A stretch of DNA of 21,802 nucleotides. Origin: Conidiobolus incongruus B7586. Taxonomy: Eukaryota; Entomophthoromycota; Entomophthoromycetes; Entomophthorales; Conidiobolaceae. The notes beneath the pieces are model-generated. The model was not told where the DNA came from. It worked only from the letters and a program-made list of their open reading frames with translations, and did no database searches. Numbering within the stretch: the stretch's first letter is position 1; the number at the start of each line of letters is the position of its first letter. The position numbers and the translations under genes are program-made. The stretch spans positions 1-21,802 of the forward strand of contig JNEM01006167.1 in NCBI GenBank assembly GCA_000697335.1. The letters run 5' to 3'. Positions 7,779 to 20,296 of this stretch are shown piece by piece.

Positions 7779-10700
7779 TTTAATTCTCCATCGGAGATAT
7801 CATTGTCACTATCATGGGTTTATTACTAATAATCCAAATAGTTTTATCCACATAGGAGGCACTATAGGCTGGTTCAAAAGTTGAGAACAATTTTTGAAAA
7901 TGCACACATCATACTCCTTATATTTGTAAAATCAAGTTTATTTTATTAAGAATGGATCAGGAATTTTGACGCAGAATGTATTGGTGCAATATTGAATAGA
8001 CTTCAAGTTAACAGAATTCTAATATGTGGATTATTTTACCAGTATAATGTTTCTATGCTGAATAATACTCTGTTAGCTTATTGTTTATTATCCACTTGTT
8101 ATTGAGCTGTCTTTGGAGTATAAATTGGTAAATAGAAGCTTTAAATCAATAGCATAAATTCAAATTGATATTTGTGACATTGCCACTCTAAAACACTTGA
8201 TCATATATAGTCATCAAATATAAGATATTCAGTTAAGTATGAAATTGTATTAATTGATTTAATAATTGAATCTGTTACATTTTAATATTCATTTAGTACT
8301 TTATAAATATTTCATATACACATATATACATACATACACATATATATTTGATGTTAATTAGTGAATTCACTCAAATTGAATATTAAGACTACGGAAAAGA
8401 TATGGTGACTCCAGTCTGGGTAGCTATGATTTTGAGTGTAAATAAATAGTAATATATTCATTATCTTTAATAGATTCAATAAGGGCTTAATCATATATAA
8501 TATCATTACATATCAGATAAAAGTATAATATACAAATAATTTAATGATCCATTTCTGATTAGAATCTATTTATATTTTAATATAATTAATACGACTATTA
8601 TAGTCCATTTAATATTAAGTTCTCATTTTTATAGTAAACTAGAAATAATTTATAATTTGAAAACTTTTGAGAGTTTGATGATTTTACTCAAACAATAAGG
8701 ATTTTATATATATGTGAATATAAATCAATAAGTAACATTAAATTTTATATGTTCTTTTTCATAATACATTTGAATCTAATTATTAATATTTCAGTTAAAT
8801 AATATGTTTAATAATGATATTTTTGTTTGAAAATTCTAAGATTGTTATTTATATTATAATAATGATTTACTTTTTATAAAATAATTTTTAAATATTTTCA
8901 TTTAAATTAAAAATAAATTTCTTAAAATAAAATTTTTTATAAATATTTTATTAAATCTATAATTATGGAAATTATTAAATATATAACTTTACATAGATAA
9001 TAAACGATATATTATACTATTTTTACTATTTCAAGTTAGGTTTTTAATTCCATTTTTATTAAAATCAAATTTTAATTTAATAATAACTGAAAAATACTGG
9101 TTAAAGACTAGATATGAACCAATAGTAACTGGATATGTTATAAGCTCAATATTTTCATCCTATTAAACTCAAGGGTGTTCCAGCATTATCAAATCGATTA
9201 GAATATAAATACATTAATCAAAGAGTTTCCTTGAAATATATATATAAATATGGTATGGATGTTAAATCTACCAAATTTTGAATAATATTATTAAAAATTA
9301 TAACACAATAGATATAGGGACTTTTTCCATAAAAAGAAAGTCCACTAAATCATCATTATTGGATAGTTGTGGAAAATAATTAATAGAACCAACTAATGCA
9401 AGTATTAGCTATATACATCAAAATATAATCTATTTAGATTGACGTCAATTTATTAAGCCACGACACTGATTGTATTTTAATTATTTTCAAATCTACAGGA
9501 TACTTAAGCACATATTAATCATATGAAGATTAATTCCAATTGTTTAATTAGTAATTATATTCTTAAACAAAGTATTCTATATTTGAGTAAAAATTAAATA
9601 AAAAATTTTTAATTTAATCTTATTTTTTTTAAAAAGAATATTTGATGCTAAAAGGGATTGGTTGTTTTAATTTTATTTTTATATTAATATTATACTTATA
9701 ATTAAACTTCTCTAAAGTCATTTAAATTTGATCACCCATGTCCAAATCTTGCATAGAATTCAGAGGCCCCAAAGTGGGCAACTCTTAACCCCAATCCTAG
9801 ATAATTGGCTTAATTCATTATTAGATAACGAAGGAGTATTTTTTAACAATACTCATTTCATGATCTATTTTTATATGATATCGTTGGTATTTTACAGTCT
9901 TTCTTGATACAAGTTGAGTATATTCATGTCCACAATTATTGTATGATTTGCTTTTATATTTCTCCCAATATACTGGCTAGCTTTTTTCACTATAAGTTCA
10001 GTCTAATTCGAATTGCTAAATAATATAGTATTAGTTGCTGAAAAAAATAGTCAATTTTTTATGGATTTTATCTACAAGCTTATTATTGTCTTTAGTTTTC
10101 TTATTCAATAGTATTTTTTAATAAATTACTATTTAAGACCATTTGTTTTATAACTTGCTATAAGTGCTATAAAATAATAGCCTTTTTCAATATATTGTTT
10201 TTATATTCAATATATATGTTAAAAAATCACCTACTAAGAATCTTTTATATTAAGATCAAATGTAAAATTTTTTTCATTCTATGTTATTTAAAAGCTTAGT
10301 TATTGTATTTAATTTAAAAGCCATTAAAATATAAAAGTCAAATATGCTAAGTTTTGTCCTTTATAACTAATATTAATAATAATTTAAATTTTAAAAAATA
10401 TGATTTTATTCATTTGAATTAAATTTTTTTAACCCTGTTTTATTTTATTTTGATATTCAAAGTAATAAAATTGTATTTTATTATTTTTTAAAGTAATATA
10501 GAGTAAGAATAAAAGAATTTTTATTATTATTACTATTAATCAAAATTTAATATAATCGATAAGCTTAAAATTGAATGAAATTACCAATTAAGTTTTTATA
10601 TTGTTTAATGTTATAAATATTAAATTTGATTATTTCAAAATCGTTAATATTTATATATATTATATTTTAATATTTAGTTGAATTATTTTTATTAGATTTA

Positions 10701-11376
10701 AAATAACAATCATAAAGTAAATATCTTATTATTATCAATCAAATATTAACAAAGTATTTATGTTACAAATAATAATTTATCTAAACCTTGATTGTAAACT
10801 GATAGATATACTCAGGGTTAATGTAAATTTTGAGAAGATTATAAATTTAATTAAATATTGAATATATATTTGAAATGTATTAATTAAAATCATATCTATT
10901 ATTAAAAACTAATTTAGAAAGTGTTTAATGAATATAATCAAGTTGAAAGTAAAACTTTATTAACTGAATTCAATATAATAACTAATTAATCATAATTTCA
11001 TTTTGTTAGATATTGTTAAAATTTTTATTATTTAATATTTAATTAATTATGATGATATAAAATTTATTACGAAATTTATAATAGAAATTTAAAAAAAAAT
11101 TTCACTTATATTAATGTAATTTTCATTTATGTTTGGGCTATATTAATATGTAGTAATTTTATACGTTCATATATTTACAAGTTGGATGGCGTAATAATGA
11201 GATATTTAAAATGTATGAAAATATGATGATTGAACAAATTTTATAATCACACATATTGATTATAAAAATGATTATAAATATTTCTTGATTGTATCTCAAT
11301 AAATTATTAGAATAAAATTTGATATATAAAAATTAAAAACGCGATAGTTAGTGAAATACTATATAATGAGGCAGTA
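7779..11376. other. Long AT-rich spacer outside the inverted repeat
   Basis: About 3.6 kb with no credible reading frame on either strand. It contains a TA/CA-type simple repeat (about 8313-8349) and a small hairpin at 9318-9343 with GGACTTT paired to AAAGTCC. Nothing suggests a gene or a recognisable transposon. Confidence 0.6.
8313..8349. repeat. Simple repeat, mixed TA/CA dinucleotides
   Basis: An alternating run of TA and CA steps with a TACA-type tetranucleotide core. It is an ordinary microsatellite of an AT-rich genome. Confidence 0.7.
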
Positions 11377-11382
11377 TTTATT
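11377..11382 (-). terminator. Poly(A) signal AATAAA of the SNF2 gene
   Basis: TTTATT on the plus strand reads AATAAA on the gene strand, 98 bases beyond the stop codon, a usual distance for 3' end formation. No other gene needs it. Confidence 0.5.
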
Positions 11383-11480
11383 TCAATATAATAATAAATG
11401 CACTATTGATGACTTAATAATACAACATGTTGAATATTGTCAAATTGTTACCATTACAAGTTGGATGATTAGAGGAGGGT

Positions 11481-14400
11481 TTAGGATTTATTAATTCGTT
11501 TCCATTCGTCTTTAACTTCGCGGTCAATGAGTTGTTTCTCATTGTCAGTGAGCTCAAAATTGTGAACTGTTGGCTCATCTCTGTGGAAAGTACAGGATTC
11601 AATAAGGTAGTTATATTTTTTGATGATTTTTTGGAGAATGGAATCTGAAGTGTCTAAATTGGATTCTCCACTATTACGGTAATCGGGTACTTTAAAATAT
11701 TTCTTCATTTCTGTCTGATCAAGTGCCAGATCACCATTTCTGGAATCAAGAGTTCTTAAGATTAAATTATGCTTATGTTCATTGAGTGAAGTGAGACGCG
11801 ATTCCCATGTGTCATAAGTGAAGAGACGGTAAACTATAATTTCTTTTGTTTGTCCAATACGATAAGAACGTGCAATAGCTTGATCATCCACAATAGGATT
11901 CCAACCCACGTCATAGATAATTACTCGAGTTGCTCTCGTTACGGTAAATCCAACTCCTCCAACGTTGACTGAAGCTAATAAAATCTGATGCTCACTCTCA
12001 TTGTTAAATCTGTTAATCATTTCTTGTCGATCTTCAATAGGAGTAGAGCCAGTTAGTAATAGTATCCTTGAATTAGTGAAAATTTGTAACCATCGTTCTA
12101 TGGCCTTCAAGGCTTTGATTTGTCTTGAAAATATAATGGTTTTTTCGTCTTTTAGCAAGATTTCCTGAATTAATTCTGTCAAAATAAAAAATTTAGGATT
12201 GTTCATAATATCGGAATGAGAATTAGATAGATTCCCAATTTGTCTCAAGAGGTTCAAGGAGTGTTGTGACAGAGTGAGATTATGGTTATTTGCGGTTACT
12301 TCAACGGATAATGAATCATTATCACCATCTTCAAGCGTAGTTGTTACAAGATTCAATTCCTTATGGATTGGTAAATTACAAATAGTTAGTAGCAGATTAC
12401 CTCTTTCAAAAAATTTAACATCTTTTAATTCAGTTGCCATTTTACTAATATACTCAAGATATAATTGATATTGTATTTTCGATAAATAACAACATATGGC
12501 ATATTCATGCTTAGTAGGTATTTGATCACGAATTACATCTGAGTTGAATCTTTGCACAATTGGTTGCACCATTTTTGTCAATTTATATAACTTTTTATCA
12601 CTTTCTTTCTTATGTGGAGAATTTAAATTTTCATACAATCCACGTAAAATGGGAATTTGATATTCACAGTTAAATTCCTGTAAAGTACCAAAAATATTGT
12701 TCTTAACAAACTTGGACATGCACCAATATTCAGAAAGACGATTTTGAATGGGGAATCCTGTAAGCATGATTCTTCCATCCGTTTTAAATTGTCTGGCGAG
12801 ACTGGTAGTCATACTTTCAGCATCTTTGAGAATATGGGCCTCATCTGCGATAACTAAAGAAGCACCAGGATTATCAAGAATAAGAGCTTTGAATCGTTGC
12901 TCTTCAAAATCTTCGCTATTAAGACATTGTCTAAGTATTCCATAACTCATAATAACAATGCCGCCATTGTTAGTCCAATCTTGAAGTCTAAAGATTCTCG
13001 TATGGGGCAGAGAATCACCTAAAGAGGTGGGAATTGGTATATGAACAAAACGATTTCTGCATGAGATTTCAAAATTCGCCCATTTGTTGAACTCATCCAT
13101 CCAATTCTGTTGCAATGAAGAAGGTGTCAAAATTATAATTTTGAATGGTAGCAGATGTTTAGGGATGATCTTGGGATGATTATTAATATAATATTTTAAG
13201 GTGTTAAGGAATGTATAAACTTGTCCTGTTTTTCCTAAACCCATCGCATGTGCTAATATTCCTCCATGTTCTTGTTCAACCACAGTTTTCCAAAGGAATT
13301 TAACTCCCTCAATTTGATGTGGTTGTAGATCTAAAGCAAGCGATTTTATAGATATCAAAGTATTTTGAAAATCAGATATCGGTGGAATTATTTGAACATC
13401 TTGTCGAAAAAATTCATTTAAATTTGTATCATTTTGCTCATTAGATAAAGATGTCCTGCGTAACGAAGTTCTTGAAGTTCTTTTGATATCCTTAAATGAA
13501 AGTGGTGGGCGAGTAGATTTATTTACACTAGGTTGATTCAAAGAATTATTTCTATTGAGCCGATCAAATAAAGTGGGTGCACTATTGAATGAGTTAGATG
13601 AATTAGGTGGAATATTAGAAGAATGATTAGTCGGATTTGAATTCAATTGTGAAAAAGTTTGAGGTTCGTCTCTTGTATTCCTAATATCACGGAAGTTTTT
13701 AATCATTCTGTCGTGTTTCGGTTCATAACTATCATATCGAGATCTAAGATCACGAGAGTATTCAGAAGATCTTGATTGACTCCTTGAATATTTATCATTT
13801 CGATGTCTAGAATCATGATAATAATCAGAAGATCTATCTCTAGCAATTGGGGGTCTATCATCTCGAGATCTGCTATGCTCGCTGTAGCTAAACGATCTTT
13901 CGCGAGTGCTTGAGGACCTAGTATTTTGAGATTTAGAATAATCATAATAATCTAATGATCTATCTCGACTCATTTGACGTCCAGTGCTACGAGATCTGGA
14001 ATCATCATGATAATCAGAAGATTTTTCCCTATTTCTATTGTAATTAACTGTTTGAGTGTTGGAGTTTTCATAAAACCCTGGTGATCTAGTTCTATTTCTA
14101 CCGTAATTATTTGTTCGAGGTTTGCTATCTTCATAAAATCCAGGAGTACTTCCTCGACTTATTCTATGAGTTTCACTTTGTCCTCTTAAATCTTGATAAA
14201 AGTCTGTAGAATTTCCTCTATCTCTTCCGGCCATGTCACTTAAACATCTATTTTCTTGCGAATGAGTAGACGATCGATCCCAGTTACTAGAAGGAATTTG
14301 CTGCTCTACTTGGGAAGTGCTATTCTGAATACCATGAATAGTAGGAGAAGCAATCTCTGGTGAACGCACAAGTGGAGGGTCTTCATCAAACGATTCCGTA

Positions 14401-16402
14401 GCAGAAATATTGCGTGATTGAATGTCATCCTATTAAAAAAAATCAACTTACTGAAAAAATTAATAATTAAATCAGATATTACATGTGGAGTCGATCCTTG
14501 ACTATTTGATACGTGGTCCCAGTGAGATGCGGTATATCTTTGTCGAGCTTGTCGAGTACTTGGAAGTACCAATTTTGATTCATCTGTATCATCATTAGTA
14601 CCATCATCTTGATATGCTTGAATTGGTTCAGGAGGATCACAAAGGATATTATGAATTTTAAGAAATTGAACTGCCAAATCTTTAATTCCAGGATTCTTTA
14701 AGTCAAGATGATAGCCGCGCTTTTCTAAATTGTCCATAGCATTCTTGAATAGTGCTTCCTCATACACAGGAGTTGAGGAGATATACAACAGCTCATCAGC
14801 ATCTAATTCACTCCAACCATTATTTGATATTGATTTATAATTTTGGGTGCTAAAAATTAATTATAGTGAGAAAATATAAAAAATTTTAGTAGAACTTACT
14901 GTGATGCAATTTGATTTTCGTTAAGTTTTGGAATTTTAGCATATGAAATTGGTTCAGGACCTTGAATTAAATCATTAATCCAAACTAATTTGTCATATTT
15001 TTCGAGATTTTCTAAGAGGAATTTTAACAATTCTGTATAATCTGGTTCATCCAAAATAGATTGGAACATAAAAATAAGAGTAGGTAATATTACGTCGTTG
15101 TACATAGAATAAATAGATTGGTTCAAATAGCTTTTTTTGGAACTAAATTGGTGATAAATAGTGTATGAATCTTGTACAAAAGATGGTTTTGTTATAGTAT
15201 TCCATTCTTCTTGGAATTTACTAACGGAATTATAAATATCATCAAGTTGATGAATTTGTGGAGCCATGTTTCGTGATAAAGAATCGTTATCAAGTTCGCT
15301 AGTTTCCAATAACTGATTTTCAATTTCCTCTGCTTTTAATGGAATTGTAGAGATGGTGGTTTGTGTGGTTGATTTCGGAGCGTTAGTAATAAGATTTCTA
15401 AGAGTCTCAATTTGATTATATTGAGAGATTAGTTGCTGAGAAGATTGTTGGAATGTTTTCCTATTGACACTGGGAGTAATTACATCTCCTTCAGCTTCAG
15501 GTTGCAGTTGATTGACGTGAGACTGTGTATTTTGTTCAGCTTTCGAAATATCGGAAAAGCTTTTTGGGTCAGGCTCCTCAGATAGAGACAAGGGTAGCTT
15601 CTTATTATCAAGTGAAAGGATAGGTACACTACAATCTGAAAAATCGGAGAGAGGCATAACTGAAGAACCGTTTTTCAAAATGACATGAGTATGTGATATT
15701 GAATTATGAGGATGAGAGGTGGATTGAGTAACTGGAGGCTGACTCATTGGGATATTGGTAGATTTGGGTAAGCAAGTTTGGTTTTGAGGTACTTGCGTAG
15801 AAATCTGAGCTACAAGATTTTGCTGAATTTGAGATTGTTCCTCAGGATGATGTGCTTGGGAGGTGTCAAAAGCTTGGGCACTGGGAGATAAGTCAATTTC
15901 TTGATTATTATTATTATTATCGGTGTTAGCACTGACCATTTGCGGCTATATAAGTTAATGGATAAGAATTGGCAAATCAAAACATGAAAATATCAATTAC
16001 TGAAAGTTGAAAAGGGAAAGTATGCTTATCATTATTAGAAGTAGTTTCACTTTGAGCTATAAAAAATATAGTTAATTTTAATGAAAATGAAAATTATATA
16101 ATAATACATTTTGCTACTAATTCTTTAACCAGCTTGGAAATTTTTAATACCGGTCCCAAAGGTGCTATACCAATTTCTTTGAGAGTTGGTACGTCAAGTT
16201 CGGAAAGCGTCGTGCCATCAATTTCTTGTTCTAAAATATATTAACATGGTTAATATAATCGATAACTAGTTTATGACTAAATATTACCTTTAATAATATT
16301 GACTTTTTCGGCAGGAATGGAGTTAAGGAGCAACCAGTTGGCAACGTCTTCGACACTCCAATCATTTAAGTCAAGATTTTGTAAATTTTCTGGGATTTTC
16401 AT
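11481..16402 (-). CDS. SAM-domain SNF2 chromatin remodeller, ARIP4/RAD54L2-like (6 exons, 1,551 aa)
   Basis: Predicted nuclear ATP-dependent DNA translocase. Exons on the minus strand: 16402-16288, 16230-16108, 16056-16001, 15945-14900, 14849-14483, 14429-11481. All introns are 50-57 nt, begin GTAA or GTAT, end TAG, and preserve frame; exon sum is 4,656 nt. An in-frame TGA lies 12 bases before the ATG. Residues about 14-78 form a SAM domain (WSVEDVANWL, DGTTLSELDV, LKEIGI). Then follow a Q/N/S/T-rich linker to about 310, a helical region to about 560, and eight 21-residue repeats at 640-807. The ATPase has Walker A MGLGKTG (965-971), DEAH (1098-1101), LTGFPIQN and EYWCM (motif III region), and motif VI DDQAIARSYRIGQ (ending 1429). 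The LTG-aromatic-P variant with EYWCM resembles ARIP4 (LTGYPLQN) more than ATRX or RAD54 (TGTPLQN). From family knowledge, human RAD54L2 acts on SUMO-marked and topoisomerase II-bound chromatin; that role here is inference. SAM is absent from the animal protein. All catalytic motifs are intact. Confidence 0.88.
13716..14219 (-). repeat. Eight exact 63-bp/21-residue tandem repeats within the SNF2 gene
   Basis: Aromatic anchors recur at exactly 21-residue intervals (F/Y at 696-589-type register: frame positions 57, 78, 99, 120, 141, 162, 183, 204 of the last-exon frame, i.e. protein residues 646, 667, 688, 709, 730, 751, 772, 793). Unit consensus is R-D-R-S-x-D-Y-Y-x-D-S-R/K-S followed by variable Arg/Ser/Asn residues; seven of eight units start with Arg. 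No unit contains an insertion or deletion. The array is rich in RS, SR and DY pairs, so it is probably a disordered, phosphorylatable RS-like segment that could bind RNA or condensates; this is inference. Confidence 0.88.
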
Positions 16403-16560
16403 TCGATAAATTCAATAATAAATAATATATTACAAACTTTTTATACTTCCCTTTGAATTATTTTTGTAAAAGGGGATTGATATCGAAAATGACAGAGATG
16501 TTGATTAGTTAAACTAGTTCTTTTGAATTTTATTATTATGGGTTCGTGACAGGATTATTA

Positions 16561-16565
16561 ATTGG
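16561..16565 (-). promoter_or_regulatory. CCAAT box upstream of the SNF2 gene
   Basis: ATTGG on the plus strand reads CCAAT on the gene strand, about 160 bases before the start codon, a usual position for the fungal HAP/CBC complex. No TATA box can be singled out in the AT-rich background. Confidence 0.35.
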
Positions 16566-16599
16566 CTATCTAAACTCAAATCGAATTAACAATTTAGAT

Positions 16600-17590
16600 T
16601 CAACTTGATTTTAATTTCAATCTTCTAGTCATCTGATTTTATTAGTACTATAATAAGCCAATAGTTTTTGGAGATTTTAAAATCTTGTGAATCATTTTTA
16701 AAGAATAATCGCGTCAAGAACAATTCACGAATTTGAACAAAAAATTATTTTAATTGAAAATTTAATTAAATTATATTAATTTTGGGATATATATTATTGA
16801 ACTGTTCATATTATATTAATACACTAAAGATTTTATAAAAGTAGATATCATTTCAATTGATATCATATTTTTTTTTATATCAAATTGTATTGAACGATAA
16901 CTCTAACAATATTAAGATTATAGTCTATATATACATATCATTTGTTTAATTTTAATTAATATCAATATTAATTACCAATAAAAATAACCAAAAACTAATG
17001 GTTTTGATTGAATTATAATTTTGTTTATATATTATATTAATTAATTTGAAAGATATTGTTAAATTGTAGTTTAATATATAACTAATATATTTTTATAGCA
17101 GTTTAGATAATAGAAGAATGCTGAGATAATTGTTTATTATCAAAAGCATTTGTGTTCATAAAATTTATAAACAATATATATAACAGTATAATTTATATTT
17201 ATGAATAATTCTAGGATACCTCTACATAACTAAATCTATTTGAATGCTATACAAATGACTAAATTTATCATATATACTAATTTTAAATACATATCCTCAC
17301 AATTGGTTTTAATTGGATTTATTATTAAATATTATATTAATTAATAATTTGTATTCACATGTTTTAATATATTAATATTTATAATTTATTTTAAATTAAA
17401 AATTAATATTTAATAGGATTCAAAAATTGAAAAAAAAATTAACAATTTTGATTTATTTATTTGTAAAGGAGTTAATTCATTATTATTATTATTATTATTA
17501 TTATTTTATATTGATATTTAATTTAATTTGCACTAAAATATCAATTTAAAATAAAGTCTCATTATTTTTAATATTACAATATAAAATTTT
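16600..17590. other. AT-rich spacer with an ATT microsatellite
   Basis: No gene is supportable. A run of about nine ATT/TTA units lies at 17480-17506, and a short inverted repeat GATATCA/TGATATC at 16844-16864. The rest is A/T-run spacer. Confidence 0.6.
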
Positions 17591-17594
17591 TATT

Positions 17595-17875
17595 AATAGC
17601 AAAGTGTAATTGTTAGTAACTTGGGAGAAGCGAATGACGTTATTGATTTAGATGAGTATAAGTGATGTCTCTTTATTTAAGTTTATATCAGTCCATCATA
17701 TACGAAAGCTATGGTGGCTTATATCGTTACGTCAGTTATGTAGGTATCTGCATGTTATATTACTTTCAAGTCACGTGTGGATAAATGCAGCAGAAGGGTT
17801 ACAAAAGTACATTCAATCGTTCAACAAAGTGGTTGGCTGATCACAAGTGGTTAAGAGAAATTAAAAAAATTTGAA
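17595..17875 (+). pseudogene. Small coding-like island, unrecognised, probably a gene relic
   Basis: GC rises for about 280 bases in otherwise extreme AT spacer. Short plus-strand frames here have protein-like composition: SNLGEANDVIDLDEYK near the start, then SIIYESYGGLYRYV, then KGYKSTFNRSTKWLADHK near the end. They lie in different frames and possible GTAT...CAG or GCAG splice pairs between them are of uneven length (one only about 36 nt), so no complete model stands up. An ATG frame of 62 codons at 17652-17840 overlaps in another phase and looks like chance. No flanking exons are visible. It could be the remains of a host gene or of a mobile element, or an unusual intron-rich gene end. 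Confidence 0.25.
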
Positions 17876-17879
17876 ATTT

Positions 17880-19850
17880 TTATATTGATTTTAATGGATT
17901 TAATGAAAATATATTAATTTTTTAAATATATGATTTATTCATGGATATTAATCATATCACAATAAACTATTTGAAAATTAATTTTTTTACTTTAGATTTA
18001 TGAAATTAATAAACCATATTAAATTTCACTCAATTTCCATTAATCAAATTTAATTTACTTCGCTAATAATACATATAACAAAATATAATAAACTAATAAA
18101 TCAAAATTATATTTCTAGTATCAATAAATAATCAATATCATTATTACTTAGTATTTTATTTTATATAATTTTACTTGATTAATTATTAATTATTTTAAAT
18201 ATTAAAAAAATGATAAATTATTTTCACTATATTTATAATAAAAAAATAAATTTATATAGAGGAAATTATTGATAAGCTTTTATTATTTAAGTCCTAAATA
18301 TGTCAATATGTTAATATGTTAACATAGGTTATAAAATAAGATTTACTTTTTTGGAGGATGCAAATTGATATCTTTTATAGATTGTATCATGATTTTGGAT
18401 ATAAATATTAATTTAAATATATATAATTGAATTATTTTTAAGTTATATCCGGCTAATATTTCAATAAATAAAATTTATTTAATATGGATTATCATTAGTA
18501 TATGTTCATATATAATTTGATAATATAGTTTGGTATATTTAGCTTATAAATTATATTTTTTAATTTTTAAATTTATATGTATTATACTAATATCATTGTG
18601 ATTTTGACATATTCATCAAATAATTTATTTATAATCACAATAATATATCAAAAATTGACTTTTTAAATTTTAATTAATTTTAATATTATTTATTCATAAT
18701 TAATAAAATATAAATATTTAAATAATTAAATACTTATATTTCACCAAGTTATACCTAATAAAAATAAAGTGGTTAACTTTGAAAATAATATAAATCCTAT
18801 GAATATATATATATACATGAGTAGTTGAAAAGTACGATTTTATTGAATCTTACTATATTTTGTATATTATATTTGTATTTGTTATTAAACAATTGTCCAA
18901 TATTCTTTAAATATACTATATTAATCTTATATTACTTAATTATTTTATTTTTAATAAATTTATTAAAACTTTTGATAAGATTAATTTTAAATTTTAATTT
19001 GATTTCACTAATATATATGATATTTTATTCATTAAAAAAGTGATATTTCTGGGATTATGCTAACATTGAATAAACAAAAATATTAAATAATATTGATTAA
19101 ACTTATCAAATCTATATTATTTTATGAAATAATAATCTATACGCTACTATTAATATCAACATTATTGAATCCAAAATTTTAGTATGAAGATATGAATATA
19201 CCGATGATATATTTTAATACAAATCGTTTTCAATATTAACTACCTCAAAAATAATAGTTGAGTCAAACTTTGATATAAAATTAATACTTGATTAGCTTTA
19301 ATCGTTAGGAAATCATTCTAAGCTGATATATAAAATAATTATGATCAACAATATTATTGATTGAAAATTTGTATATGATTATGGAGGAAATTTAATAATT
19401 TAATTATAATTTTTAATATTATTATAGTTTCAAGATAAATTAAAATATTATCATAGTGAAACTTAATATATACACATATATTAGATATTTTGAATTATAT
19501 TAATATAATCAAAATTTTTCAAAACTAATTTATTATTTGAACTAACATTTTAAAAAAATCAAAATAATTATTATCTTTAATATGAATGTTCAAATTTTGT
19601 TTATATATATATATTAAATATTAGCTAAAAAAATTAAATAATAAAAAATATTTATTTTATATTCTTATACAAATAATAAAAGAATCTAAAATGAATATAA
19701 TTTAATACTTTGGAAATGGTTAAATGAATGTTTTAAGGTGTAAATAAATATTACCAATAAAAGATGAATATTATATTGAAATTAAATAATATTTAAAGAA
19801 CTATAAATTATAACATTTTGGATAAATTAATGAAATATTAATAATAGACT
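17880..19850. other. AT-rich spacer
   Basis: Nearly 2 kb of extreme A/T sequence without a credible frame. The 72-codon frame at 18825-19043 is almost entirely Leu, Ile, Asn, Phe and Tyr, as expected by chance from such DNA. Confidence 0.6.
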
Positions 19851-19856
19851 AAAAAA
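19851..19856 (-). terminator. RNA polymerase III terminator of tRNA-Lys
   Basis: Six T residues on the tRNA strand, three bases after the discriminator base; this is the standard Pol III stop signal. Confidence 0.8.
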
Positions 19857-19859
19857 TCT

Positions 19860-19932
19860 CACCCAACGTGGGGGTCGAACCCACAACCTTGAGATTAAGA
19901 GTCTCACGCTCTACCGATTGAGCTAGCCGGGC
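19860..19932 (-). tRNA. tRNA-Lys (anticodon CUU)
   Basis: A 73-nt cloverleaf without intron. The acceptor stem is GCCCGGC with GTTGGGT (several G-U pairs), the D arm GCTC/GAGC, the anticodon stem TGAGA/TCTCA with loop CTCTTAA (anticodon CTT), and the T stem GTGGG/CCCAC with loop TTCGACC. The discriminator base is G. Box A (TAGCTCAATCGG) and box B (GGTTCGACCC) are intact, and a T6 terminator follows. The sequence closely matches eukaryotic tRNA-Lys(CUU), including the vertebrate gene as I remember it. It decodes AAG. It is very probably functional. A retrotransposon-like fossil lies directly upstream. Confidence 0.97.
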
Positions 19933-19937
19933 TTAAT

Positions 19938-20296
19938 TGCCGTGTGACGATTGCTACCTAATTGATACCTTTACCTACTCCAATTCACTATTAAGTACCT
20001 GATTGACCAAATTAGGCCTTATCAACATTTTACCAGTCCACGTCTGAGTGGCCTCACTGTTACTCATCCGTGCATACCTATGCCTATATATTTCCCTTAA
20101 GTATAAGAAGGGCTCGTCTCCTTTTCTTGACCTCTCTCTCTTACTTTACTTTCTTACATTAATAAACCTTTTGCCTACATCCAAAGCCAACCCTTTTTGT
20201 ATACTCAAGTAACTGCTTATAGTTCCACTTGAGTCATTTTACACTAATCCTTCTAAACCCGTTCCTATTGACATTTCTTGATTCCATCTTCTTAGC
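19938..20296 (+). mobile_element. LTR-like region of a retrotransposon fossil beside tRNA-Lys
   Basis: A GC-richer block begins within about 10 bases of the 5' end of the tRNA gene. It contains TATA-like elements near 20085-20107, a C/T-rich start-like stretch and an AATAAA at 20161-20166, the order expected of U3-R in a long terminal repeat. Its boundaries are not fixed, as no matching second LTR and no clear primer-binding site were found in the window. Placement just upstream of a Pol III gene is characteristic of Ty1- and Ty3-type elements. The alternative is the promoter of a host gene now lost. Confidence 0.4.

Noticed and set aside
7642-7884. 80-codon plus-strand ATG frame crossing the right end of the inverted repeat
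   Set aside because: Composition is Leu/Ile/Tyr/Asn-rich with no domain; half lies in the repeat arm and half outside. Without the outer boundary of the left arm it cannot be called a gene.
14430-14451. Alternative 22-nt intron using GTAAGT inside the last intron
   Set aside because: Far shorter than all other introns of the gene; the 53-nt choice (14430-14482) keeps frame and fits the 50-57 nt pattern.
17480-17506. ATT-repeat run considered as a centromere or origin signal
   Set aside because: A simple microsatellite of about nine units, ordinary in such AT-rich DNA; no accompanying structure.
18825-19043. 72-codon frame resembling a mitochondrial-type membrane protein
   Set aside because: Nearly all Leu, Ile, Asn, Tyr and Phe, as expected from AT-only DNA; no motif, and the window is otherwise nuclear.
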